7,088 nt of DNA from Gammaproteobacteria bacterium. Its GTDB lineage: Bacteria > Pseudomonadota > Gammaproteobacteria > Arenicellales > DRJH01. Position numbers and translations under genes: made by a program. Below are positions 1-5,549 of the stretch, one piece after another. The notes below the pieces were generated by a model, which was not told the origin of the DNA, did not search any database, and saw only the letters and a program-made list of their open reading frames with translations. Position 1 is the first letter of the stretch, and the number at the start of each line of letters is the position of its first letter. The stretch spans positions 1 through 7,088 of the forward strand of contig DRJH01000309.1 in the NCBI GenBank assembly GCA_011052285.1, in the 5' to 3' direction.

Positions 1-864
1 GGAGGTGGCCAGTTTGTCGATGTTCGGCATGCCTCGGACTTGTTGAAACATCTAAAACTGGTTCTGGACCAAGTGCAGAAAACGGCGAGAGCTATGGGAC
101 CTGATCGTTTTGCTAATCCTGTCAAAGGTGGCAGCACGATTGAGACAGCGCAAACGATTAAGCCCGGCACCTACACACTGACCGAAGACCTGCCGAAAGG
201 TGTTCGCAGATATTTCTTTGTGCCTACAAAAATCGGGGAACATACGATTATCCGGAACACCATTCAGCAATACCGGCCAGCTTTTAAAAAAGGTGCGCCT
301 AATCTGGCTGCGGGATTTTCAGCGCATATTTATACCCCGGATCAACAGCAGATCAAAGGTCGCTCGGTGCTGGTGCGGCAGTTTCGGGGCGGTAATGTGA
401 CTACCGGATTCATGGATGTGGAAGGACGTGGTTTTTACTTTGCCATCGGTGATAACTATGTGGCCGTCCATCAGGATGCCAAGTTTCAGGTGCTTGTGAA
501 AGCTGCCGGCGACCTCGCCGAAGGACAGGAGGCCGGCAAGAATCAGCTGCAGGCATTGCCTGTAGAAGCGACCCGACGGTATCAGGCCAGTTTGGGCCTG
601 GAAGACCGGGCCGATACCTATTACTTTACGGGTCAGGCTCAGCAACTGGTATTGACCTTTGTTGACCCCAAGTTTCGTTTCCGCGTTGACTTCCTGACTC
701 CTGGCACCGGTAAACGGATCACACGCTATGTCAAGTTGGCAGGGCACGCTACATTGTCCTTGCCGCCGACAAAAAATGGACTCATGATTCGCATTCGGGA
801 TGCCAACCCGGGGTTATACAATTTGTTCTCCGATTACACATTTAGCCTGGTGCCAGCACAGTAG
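1..864 (+). CDS. VWA-domain protein, C-terminal part (5' end outside window)
   Basis: The frame is open from base 1, so the TTG at 40 is not a convincing start and the gene begins upstream; 287 residues are visible. Residues 1-25 (beginning GGGQFVDVRHASDLL) resemble the last strand and helix of a VWA domain, where a GG-x-[FY] turn is followed by 'a-x-dL' and an amphipathic helix. The metal-binding MIDAS residues would lie upstream and cannot be checked. From about residue 40 (GGSTIETAQTIKPGTYTL) the sequence looks like a beta-sandwich module of the pre-peptidase C-terminal (PPC) type often found behind VWA domains in exported proteins. Residues about 195-287 (DRADTYYFTG onward) may be a second, diverged copy. 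No transmembrane segment is seen in the visible part. It is followed 24 bases later by the next exported-protein gene, so it is probably the upstream member of one operon. VWA assignment is likely; PPC-like is tentative; function unknown. Confidence 0.75.
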   Translation, partial: GGGQFVDVRHASDLLKHLKLVLDQVQKTARAMGPDRFANPVKGGSTIETAQTIKPGTYTLTEDLPKGVRRYFFVPTKIGEHTIIRNTIQQYRPAFKKGAPNLAAGFSAHIYTPDQQQIKGRSVLVRQFRGGNVTTGFMDVEGRGFYFAIGDNYVAVHQDAKFQVLVKAAGDLAEGQEAGKNQLQALPVEATRRYQASLGLEDRADTYYFTGQAQQLVLTFVDPKFRFRVDFLTPGTGKRITRYVKLAGHATLSLPPTKNGLMIRIRDANPGLYNLFSDYTFSLVPAQ

Positions 865-888
865 CAGATACGACAGAGGAAACCTGAT

Positions 889-2574
889 ATGCAGAAACTC
901 GCATTGCTCATGCTCTTACTGCTCTATGTCCATCCCGGTCATGCAACCGAGGTGAGTGCAGGCAAACAATTGGAAGGATACATAAAATTGGCCGTTCGGG
1001 TCTATCAGCCTCAACTCGAAATCACCTCTGCCGACAGGCAGGACATGAGAAAACGTCATGATCGTTACTGGCTGTCACAACGGGCCGTTTCCCGGGACTT
1101 CCTGTTTATCAAGCGTAATTCGTCGTTTCCATTTGTCATAACAGAACTCAACGTTGATGGGAAAACTGCATCAGCAGTGGTGGTTTTTACTCCTGATACC
1201 GGCAGTCTGACAGCTGACGCTCCCATGTATTTTGCCACTCGAGGCCGATATGAACTGAGCCGCCGTGGCGGGTTATGGAAGTTGGCTGGTTTTAGGGAGA
1301 TACTACCCAAACAGAAGTACCCGGTGGAAGCAGGAACACAGCCTGAAAAAGTGTTGACGCATTACTTCGAGTTAAGTGCCATGGTGTACCCGGTTCGCAA
1401 AAGCGATGAACTGCCCCGTAAACAACAGATTGCAGCCGTCACAAAAATGCGGGCATTATGGAAACCCGATAAAGTGGATCCTGCAACCATGACCATTGGA
1501 AAAAGTTCACCCTTTTTTTTCAAGATCTATCAACCCTCTGACTGGAAGATTCAAAAGGTCAGAAAGGCTGGTGATTATGCACGTGCCTATGTTCAGATGA
1601 CAGTGGGAAGTCCGTTACAAATCAAATTGAGAAAAGGTGTGTTTACCAGGCAGGTGCAATACTCACTCATTCGCAAGGCAGGGAACTGGTACATAGCCAC
1701 CTTCGAGGATCTCGATGCCGCTGCAGAGCGGGAAAAACGGCGCGAGGAAAAGACACTGGCAGAGCTCGAAAAGAAAAGACTTGCGGTGTCCCGCCCTGAT
1801 TCTGGCAGTGAGGGCAAGAAAGTTCTGGTAGCCTATTTCCGACAGTTGCAGCGCTATTACTACTCCAAAACCAGTGATCTGTCTGACAACCCACTGGCAG
1901 TAGTGGGTGAAACCAAAAAGTTCTGGAAGCTGAATACCCGCAACGCCCGCTCCGCCCACGCCCGTAGCATGTCCTTTTTCAGAATCTTCCGACCGAGCGC
2001 CTGGAACATCGAAGTAGCCTCCAATAATGGTGATACGGCCACAGCGCATGTAGCCTTCACGATCGGCAATCAGGACATGCTGAAACTCAGCAGGGGCAAC
2101 CCTACCAAAACAGTACTTTATGCCCTGATGCGGGAAGGCAGGGACTGGTTTCTAGTCGGTTTCAAGCCTGTCGATACGGATACCGCATTGAACAGGACGA
2201 GAGTAGGCACTCGTTCGAAGACTAATCCTACGGTATCGGCTATCAAAGCAAGGGGTTTAAGGGAGGGGACGATCTCCTACATGGACAAGCTAAGGTCGTG
2301 CACGCCACACACCTTCAGTTACCCACATCCCTTTCTCAAAGGCTTTACCGGTAAAAACATCATCAAGGGCATGCGGGATGATCAGTGCATAGTGGATTAC
2401 GTAATGCCTAACAACATGCTTATGCACTGTGCGTACAGTGCCGAAACAATCGCAATGCTGACGAGTGAACAGAAATATCGGGAGGCAAGAACGGGGCGAT
2501 TTTCCGGTTCGACATCCTCCCGGGAATCAAAAGCTATGACTAAGGAATGTGTGACCACGAAAAGAGGCTCCTGA
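889..2574 (+). CDS. Exported protein with three NTF2-like repeats and a four-cysteine C-terminal domain
   Basis: The 561-residue product starts with a clear signal peptide (hydrophobic residues 4-13, probable cleavage after GHA at 19). A good Shine-Dalgarno AGAGGA (875-880) lies 8 bases before the ATG. Three diverged copies of one module follow at about 27-138, 153-276 and 309-430. Each has an opening helix (LEGYIKLAVRVY, VLTHYFELSAMVY, VLVAYFRQLQRYY), a Trp around position 35-40 of the copy, a strand with G[KD]-x-A-x-A, and an ending of the form Y-x-L-x-[RK]-x(2,3)-W. Copies 2 and 3 are closest to each other. This layout resembles NTF2-like/SnoaL folds. A Lys/Glu-rich helical linker (278-298) separates copies 2 and 3. 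The C-terminal part has Cys471, Cys500, Cys514 and Cys554, with a G-F-T-G-x-N-I-I-x-G-M-R-D-D-x-C core; two disulfides are possible after export. No catalytic residues are recognised. The stop overlaps the next start (2574). Confidence 0.85.
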   Translation: MQKLALLMLLLLYVHPGHATEVSAGKQLEGYIKLAVRVYQPQLEITSADRQDMRKRHDRYWLSQRAVSRDFLFIKRNSSFPFVITELNVDGKTASAVVVFTPDTGSLTADAPMYFATRGRYELSRRGGLWKLAGFREILPKQKYPVEAGTQPEKVLTHYFELSAMVYPVRKSDELPRKQQIAAVTKMRALWKPDKVDPATMTIGKSSPFFFKIYQPSDWKIQKVRKAGDYARAYVQMTVGSPLQIKLRKGVFTRQVQYSLIRKAGNWYIATFEDLDAAAEREKRREEKTLAELEKKRLAVSRPDSGSEGKKVLVAYFRQLQRYYYSKTSDLSDNPLAVVGETKKFWKLNTRNARSAHARSMSFFRIFRPSAWNIEVASNNGDTATAHVAFTIGNQDMLKLSRGNPTKTVLYALMREGRDWFLVGFKPVDTDTALNRTRVGTRSKTNPTVSAIKARGLREGTISYMDKLRSCTPHTFSYPHPFLKGFTGKNIIKGMRDDQCIVDYVMPNNMLMHCAYSAETIAMLTSEQKYREARTGRFSGSTSSRESKAMTKECVTTKRGS

Positions 2575-2689
2575 TGAAAAAAACTGAGACTCGATACCTG
2601 ATGGGGTGGTTATTGCCCTCGTATCCTCCCCGTCAGAGGCTGAAACGCTGGTGATACTGACAAGCAAAAGGAAGGTCCGGATACAGTGA
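2574..2689 (+). pseudogene. Frameshifted and truncated start of an exported-protein gene
   Basis: An ATG at 2574 overlaps the previous stop (TGATG) and has a Shine-Dalgarno AAGAGG ending at 2567, six bases upstream, so translation can be expected to start here. In frame it gives only 26 residues (MKKTETRYLMGWLLP..., stop 2652-2654), which look like no known protein. One extra G in the GGGG run at 2603-2606 would give MKKTETRYLMGVVIALV followed by SSPSEAETLVIL. That is a textbook signal peptide with a basic start, hydrophobic core and SEA cleavage site. That second frame stops at 2687-2689 after a short stretch of mature protein. The reading is that a former signal-peptide gene, translationally coupled to the gene before it, has decayed or been cut off. 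Alternatives are a sequencing error in the G run or a genuine small peptide. The product family cannot be identified. Confidence 0.4.
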
Positions 2690-3094
2690 AAGAAGAGTCT
2701 AGCTTCACAATAGTGGGTGCAGATAGCCGTGGTGCAAGCCAGTTTGTACAAAAACAGCTGAATCTTCTGTGGGGGATAACACCCCAGACCATGGGTGTGC
2801 CAACAAAAAGCCAAAGGCCTTGTGGCAGGATACGCGGGAAACCCGACAAGGCTTGGCTCCCCGACCATTGCCATGATCATGACTGGATCCGGGCCCAGTC
2901 AGGGGCCGCTGACATGGCGCATTCATAATCCCGAAAGGGATGAGGAAAGGAAACCCATCAAGGCACAAGAGTTTGGAACGAAAATCAGGCATTTACAGCC
3001 ATTATCTATTCGGTGGACCAGAGCAATAGTATCTGACTATTTGTCTGGTTCTATGGTTTCCATGTAGTGAGAGAAAGAGAGAGAACACATATTG
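2690..3094. other. Gene-free stretch rich in inverted repeats; possible structured RNA
   Basis: No frame here gives a believable protein. The open frame at 2795-3067 lacks a Shine-Dalgarno and has no recognisable composition. What stands out is pairing potential on the transcribed strand. TGGGG/CCCCA pairs at 2770-2786 and competes with ACACCC/GGGTGT at 2779-2798. An 11-12 bp stem with a 2-base bulge (2809-2822 with 2847-2858) encloses CGGG-AAA-CCCG (2835-2845). GCCATG/CATGGC (2870-2875 with 2913-2918) encloses TGACTGG/CCAGTCA (2880-2886 with 2895-2901). ATCCC-GAAA-GGGAT (2928-2941) carries a GNRA tetraloop. A long hairpin lies at 3015-3051. GGAAACC (2949-2955) can also pair with GGTTTCC (3055-3061) around the last hairpin. 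It matches no riboswitch, ribozyme, tmRNA, RNase P or group I/II intron core that I know. It could be a leader RNA, a small RNA, or a palindromic non-autonomous repeat element. Confidence 0.4.
3015..3051 (+). repeat. Long imperfect hairpin upstream of the 3095 gene
   Basis: Bases 3015-3022 (GGACCAGA) pair with 3044-3051 (TCTGGTTC; seven Watson-Crick pairs plus one G-T). After a 2x2 internal loop, AATAGT (3025-3030) pairs perfectly with ACTATT (3036-3041) around a 5-base loop. No T tract follows on either strand, so it does not look like an intrinsic terminator. It ends 43 bases before the ATG at 3095 and may affect translation or processing of the transcript. Confidence 0.5.
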
Positions 3095-3682
3095 ATGACC
3101 CTACCCAAAATAGAACGACTTTATTATCTTGTCTTCGCAGTGGCATTATCCCTTTCTACGAGTGATCTATATGCACAGCAAGCCACTGGCGTCTATCAGG
3201 ATTACCTGAAGGACGCAGCACTGACGGACAAGAAACCAACGCGTATCAGGCTCGCTAAGGACCCGAGGGTTCGGGCAGGCAAGGTGGGCGGTGTTTGGGG
3301 TTCTCTTGGAAATGGTGATGAAGGGGACAGTTTCTTTATCGGCAAAACGCCGGATCAGGTCAATCTTCAGATCACCATCACCACCCAGCCGGGCAGCAGC
3401 CTCGTGCATTTTGTGTTCCGGGGAAAAGATGGTTCAAAGGTTGAAACCCGTTCTATCCAGTCTGTTCCCGGTGAAACGGTCAGTACGTGGATATCCCTCA
3501 AGGGCAGCCTCACCCTGGAGGCTACCTCAAAGAGTGATGCCCAAACCTTTTATGCCCTGTATATCTGGCACCCCGGTGACTTATTTGACTCACTGACCCT
3601 GGACAAAATAAGCGAGGTTTCATCGGGAAAATATGCAACGCGGCCGACTCTATTTAAGGGTGTGAAAGGGGACAGACCATGA
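3095..3682 (+). CDS. Exported beta-rich protein of unknown function
   Basis: I choose the ATG at 3095 rather than the TTG one codon earlier, because it begins a good signal peptide of 195 residues in total. A purine-rich GA tract (3067-3085) can serve as ribosome binding site. The N-terminus has Lys5/Arg8, a hydrophobic core (residues 9-20) and a probable cleavage after LYA at residue 27. The mature part has no cysteine. Its first 60 residues are charged, followed by a Gly/Asp-rich turn (GSLGNGDEGDSFFIG). Alternating hydrophobic strands then follow (VNLQITITTQ, LVHFVFRG, TWISLKGSLTLEA, FYALYIWHPGDLF), suggesting a beta sandwich. This resembles the PPC-like modules in the VWA protein upstream, but I cannot prove relationship. 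The stop overlaps the next start as ATGA, so the two are translationally coupled. Family not recognised. Confidence 0.8.
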   Translation: MTLPKIERLYYLVFAVALSLSTSDLYAQQATGVYQDYLKDAALTDKKPTRIRLAKDPRVRAGKVGGVWGSLGNGDEGDSFFIGKTPDQVNLQITITTQPGSSLVHFVFRGKDGSKVETRSIQSVPGETVSTWISLKGSLTLEATSKSDAQTFYALYIWHPGDLFDSLTLDKISEVSSGKYATRPTLFKGVKGDRP

Positions 3683-4317
3683 AGTTTGTTACCCGGCCAT
3701 TTAGAATCAGCTGTGTTTGTCTGTACTGCAGTTTGTTTTTTGCCCCTGCAAGTCAGGCTGGTAACGATATGAGTAGTATCTTCCAGACCTCCTTTGCAGT
3801 CATGGTAAAAGCTGCTGCAGCAATTGAAGAGGGCATGAACAACCTCAATGCCGCCGAGGGCTGTGCTGCTGACCCGATGTGTGAATCGCCAGGCGACACA
3901 TCCTCCGGGTTTGAAACAACCCTTGGCGCCTGCTGTTATGAAAATGATGCTTGTTTTAATGACTTCAATGAATATGTGAGAAGGACAGATGTAGCCTTGT
4001 ATACTTTGTACAAAAATGAACGGACCTATACGATATTTATGATGGCGCAAAACGCGCGCATAGCCATGATGAAGGGTGCCGCTAGCACCAGCGCGGTGGG
4101 AACCGCCATTGGCGGCAAGCTGCAAGCTGACGTCGCCAAAGCCAGAAAATCCTATATTCATAAATTCAACGTTACAACCAATGCTAATATAAATCGCCTG
4201 AATGAGTTTCTGCTAGGCCTTGATAGCACCCTCAAACAATATTGTGGCGTCGACAACTGGTATCAAATAAACGGACTACCGATCTTTATACATGCGAAAA
4301 CGAAATTTCCGAAGTAG
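3679..4317 (+). CDS. Exported cysteine-rich helical protein of unknown function
   Basis: The 212-residue product starts inside the previous stop (ATGA) with Shine-Dalgarno AAGGGGA (3666-3672). It carries a signal peptide with core ISCVCLYCSLFF and probable cleavage after SQA at residue 27. The three cysteines inside the signal peptide are unusual, but no LxxC lipobox is placed properly for a lipoprotein. The mature protein has six cysteines: 62, 68, 85, 86, 92 and 189. The CC pair at 85-86 and the cluster 62-92 suggest a disulfide-linked loop between two helical parts. One helix runs about 33-57 (FQTSFAVMVKAAAAIEEGMN). Residues 96-190 are helix-rich with a small Ala/Gly patch (GAASTSAVGTAIGG). 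It is the last gene of the exported-protein row; 66 bases separate it from a new regulatory gene with its own promoter. No family recognised. Confidence 0.8.
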   Translation: MKFVTRPFRISCVCLYCSLFFAPASQAGNDMSSIFQTSFAVMVKAAAAIEEGMNNLNAAEGCAADPMCESPGDTSSGFETTLGACCYENDACFNDFNEYVRRTDVALYTLYKNERTYTIFMMAQNARIAMMKGAASTSAVGTAIGGKLQADVAKARKSYIHKFNVTTNANINRLNEFLLGLDSTLKQYCGVDNWYQINGLPIFIHAKTKFPK

Positions 4318-4326
4318 AGGATTGTG

Positions 4327-4355
4327 TTGCTATCCTAGGCTGTAAAGGTTATCAT
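4327..4355 (+). promoter_or_regulatory. Sigma-70 type promoter for the ArsR-SMR unit
   Basis: TTGCTA (4327-4332, four of six matches to TTGACA) and TATCAT (4350-4355, five of six matches to TATAAT) are separated by exactly 17 bases. Transcription would start near 4362, giving a leader of roughly 20 bases before the ATG at 4384. The spacer contains the palindrome CCTAGG (4334-4339). This implies the regulator and pump genes are transcribed independently of the exported-protein genes upstream. Confidence 0.6.
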
Positions 4356-4366
4356 TTTCGCAAATG
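4353..4366. promoter_or_regulatory. Candidate operator for the ArsR-family regulator
   Basis: CATTT (4353-4357) and AAATG (4362-4366) form a perfect 5-base dyad around TCGC, overlapping the -10 box and predicted start. A repressor bound here would block the promoter, the usual autoregulatory arrangement for ArsR/SmtB proteins. The CCTAGG palindrome in the spacer (4334-4339) is an alternative site. Neither matches a known consensus closely. Confidence 0.3.
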
Positions 4367-4383
4367 TAGAAACAAATGACCCC

Positions 4384-4770
4384 ATGAAGAAAGTCTCCTC
4401 ACAAATTAACCCAGACGAAGCCTGCAAAACCCCTTGCTTCGACCAGGATAAAGTTGCCGCTATTAAATCGATTTTATCTGAAGAGGAGGAGCGCCTGCCG
4501 GAGTTGGCAGCGTTTTACAAACTGCTGGGCAATACCACCCGGCTGAAGATTTTATTTGCCCTGGGGGAGAGCGAGCTGTGTGTGTGCGATATCGCCCATG
4601 TGCTTGAGCTGAGCACCGCCGCCACATCGCATCAACTTAAATCAATGCGCCAACAGGGCTGGTTGCGCAAGCGTGACGACGGCAAGATGGTCTATTACCG
4701 CTTGCATAGTATCAACCTGCTCAAAGCCCTAAAAGGCGATCTGAAAATATTGGAGGCGCAGCTTCGATGA
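4384..4770 (+). CDS. CadC/SmtB-like ArsR-family metal-sensing repressor
   Basis: The product (128 residues) is a winged-helix dimeric DNA-binding repressor expected to release its operator on metal binding. The helix-turn-helix region includes ELCVCDIAHVL (64-74), the hallmark metal-binding alpha-3 motif, followed by the recognition helix STAATSHQLKSMRQ (77-90) and a beta wing (RKRDDGKMVYYRL, 95-107). Cys14 and Cys18 in the N-terminal extension, with Cys66 and Cys68, have nearly the same spacing as Cys7, Cys11, Cys58 and Cys60 of Staphylococcus aureus CadC. A thiolate site for Cd, Pb or a similar soft metal is therefore likely. The C-terminal zinc site of CadC (Asp101, His103, His114, Glu117) aligns with His108, Ile110, Lys121 and Glu124, so it appears lost. 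There is no strong Shine-Dalgarno before the ATG. It precedes two SMR pump genes by 63 bases and probably controls them and itself. The family is certain; the inducer is inferred. Confidence 0.9.
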   Translation: MKKVSSQINPDEACKTPCFDQDKVAAIKSILSEEEERLPELAAFYKLLGNTTRLKILFALGESELCVCDIAHVLELSTAATSHQLKSMRQQGWLRKRDDGKMVYYRLHSINLLKALKGDLKILEAQLR

Positions 4771-4833
4771 GTTTTTATTTGCCCATTCATTTCCATATTC
4801 ACGAAATCAACGAATCAACTCTGTGGTAACACG

Positions 4834-5211
4834 ATGAATAAATCCTCAAACCAAGTGCAGGCAAATAAAACAGCGGCTCCTGCATGGTGGCTACTGGCTT
4901 TGGCGATCTGCTTTGAAATCGCAGGAGCCATTGGTTTGCGTTTCAGCGAGGGCTTCACTTCACTGCTGCCCACAACGCTGGCACTGGCTGCATTTGCCAT
5001 GGCGCTCTATCTGGTCAGCCATGTAATGAAAAGCCTGCCAGTGAGTGTCGCTTACCCTGTTTGGGCCGGTGGGGGAACCGTCGGTGTGGTGCTGCTGGGT
5101 GTCGGCCTACTCGGCGAAAGTATCAACATGCTGAAAGTAATTGGCATCGCACTGGTGGTTATTGGTGTGATGATAGTCAACAGCAGCTCTGAAAAAAGAT
5201 CAGGGTGTTGA
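4834..5211 (+). CDS. SMR-family efflux transporter subunit 1
   Basis: A 125-residue small multidrug resistance protein with four predicted membrane helices (about 18-35, 47-65, 71-93 and 100-116). It has a hydrophilic 17-residue N-terminal tail, longer than in EmrE. Glu28 in helix 1 (ICFEIAGAIGLRFSEGF) matches the essential proton/substrate-binding Glu14 of EmrE. Tyr74 and Trp77 match EmrE Tyr60 and Trp63, with identical spacing of 49 residues from Glu to Trp. The helix 3 motif YPVWAGGGT has three glycines. Such proteins export cationic compounds in exchange for protons as dimers. The second SMR gene begins two bases after its stop, so an obligate heterodimer, as in EbrAB or MdtIJ, is likely. 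Only a weak ribosome site is seen before the ATG. The substrate cannot be told from sequence; a lone housekeeping Gdx-type exporter is less likely given the pairing. Confidence 0.9.
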   Translation: MNKSSNQVQANKTAAPAWWLLALAICFEIAGAIGLRFSEGFTSLLPTTLALAAFAMALYLVSHVMKSLPVSVAYPVWAGGGTVGVVLLGVGLLGESINMLKVIGIALVVIGVMIVNSSSEKRSGC

Positions 5212-5213
5212 AT

Positions 5214-5549
5214 ATGGATTATGAATGGATATTCGTCGCACTGGCCGTCGTTGCCGAGATTGTCGCTGCCTTGGCACTGCGCTTCAGCCATGGCTTTAGC
5301 AAACCATTGCCTACCGTGCTAGCACTAACTGCATTCGGCCTGGCTTTTTATATGGTAAGCCTTGCGCTGGTCTCCCTGCCAGTCAGTACGGTCTATCCTA
5401 TCTGGGCTGGCGGCGGCACTGCGGGTGTGGCCGTGCTGGGGATAGTAACGCTGAACGAAAGGGCTGGGGTTTGGAAGAGTCTGGGGGTCGTCATGGTCGT
5501 GGCGGGTATTGTTTTGTTGAATATGATGCCAACAGATCATGGCGCATAA
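5214..5549 (+). CDS. SMR-family efflux transporter subunit 2
   Basis: I prefer the ATG at 5214 (111 residues) over the GTG at 5205, because the product then starts MDYEWIFVALAVVAE, just like EmrE-type proteins. CAGGGTG (5201-5207) can act as ribosome site. Glu15 is the counterpart of EmrE Glu14; Tyr61 and Trp64 match Tyr60 and Trp63. The helix 3 motif is YPIWAGGGT, almost the same as in the partner. Four membrane helices fill the protein, and the C-terminal tail is short (MMPTDHGA). It is clearly related to subunit 1 (shared RFS-x-GF, LPVS and YP-x-W motifs), so the pair arose by duplication. The tandem arrangement suggests opposite fixed topologies in one heterodimer. Its last 11 bases overlap the start of the next gene. 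Confidence 0.9.
   Translation: MDYEWIFVALAVVAEIVAALALRFSHGFSKPLPTVLALTAFGLAFYMVSLALVSLPVSTVYPIWAGGGTAGVAVLGIVTLNERAGVWKSLGVVMVVAGIVLLNMMPTDHGA

Noticed and set aside
40..42. TTG start for the first gene
   Set aside because: The frame is open to the window edge and the residues before it continue the VWA-like pattern, so the true start is upstream.
2571..2620. CTGATGA resembling the core of a hammerhead ribozyme
   Set aside because: No GAAA plus stem II/III arrangement follows at proper spacing, and the motif is explained by the stop/start overlap TGATG.
2527..2992. Minus-strand open frames opposite the gene-free stretch
   Set aside because: They overlap the end of the 889-2574 gene or have no ribosome site, and show no recognisable protein features.
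3015..3051. Long hairpin as an integron attC site or an intrinsic terminator
   Set aside because: It lacks the GTTRRRY/RYYYAAC core sites of attC and any following T tract.
2770..3061. Group I or group II intron
   Set aside because: I find neither the domain V signature of group II introns nor the conserved core strings of group I introns, and no flanking exons of one gene.
2795..3067. Plus-strand open frame of 90 codons
   Set aside because: No Shine-Dalgarno, no domain-like composition, and the stretch is better explained by inverted repeats; internal pairing constraints can keep a frame open by chance.
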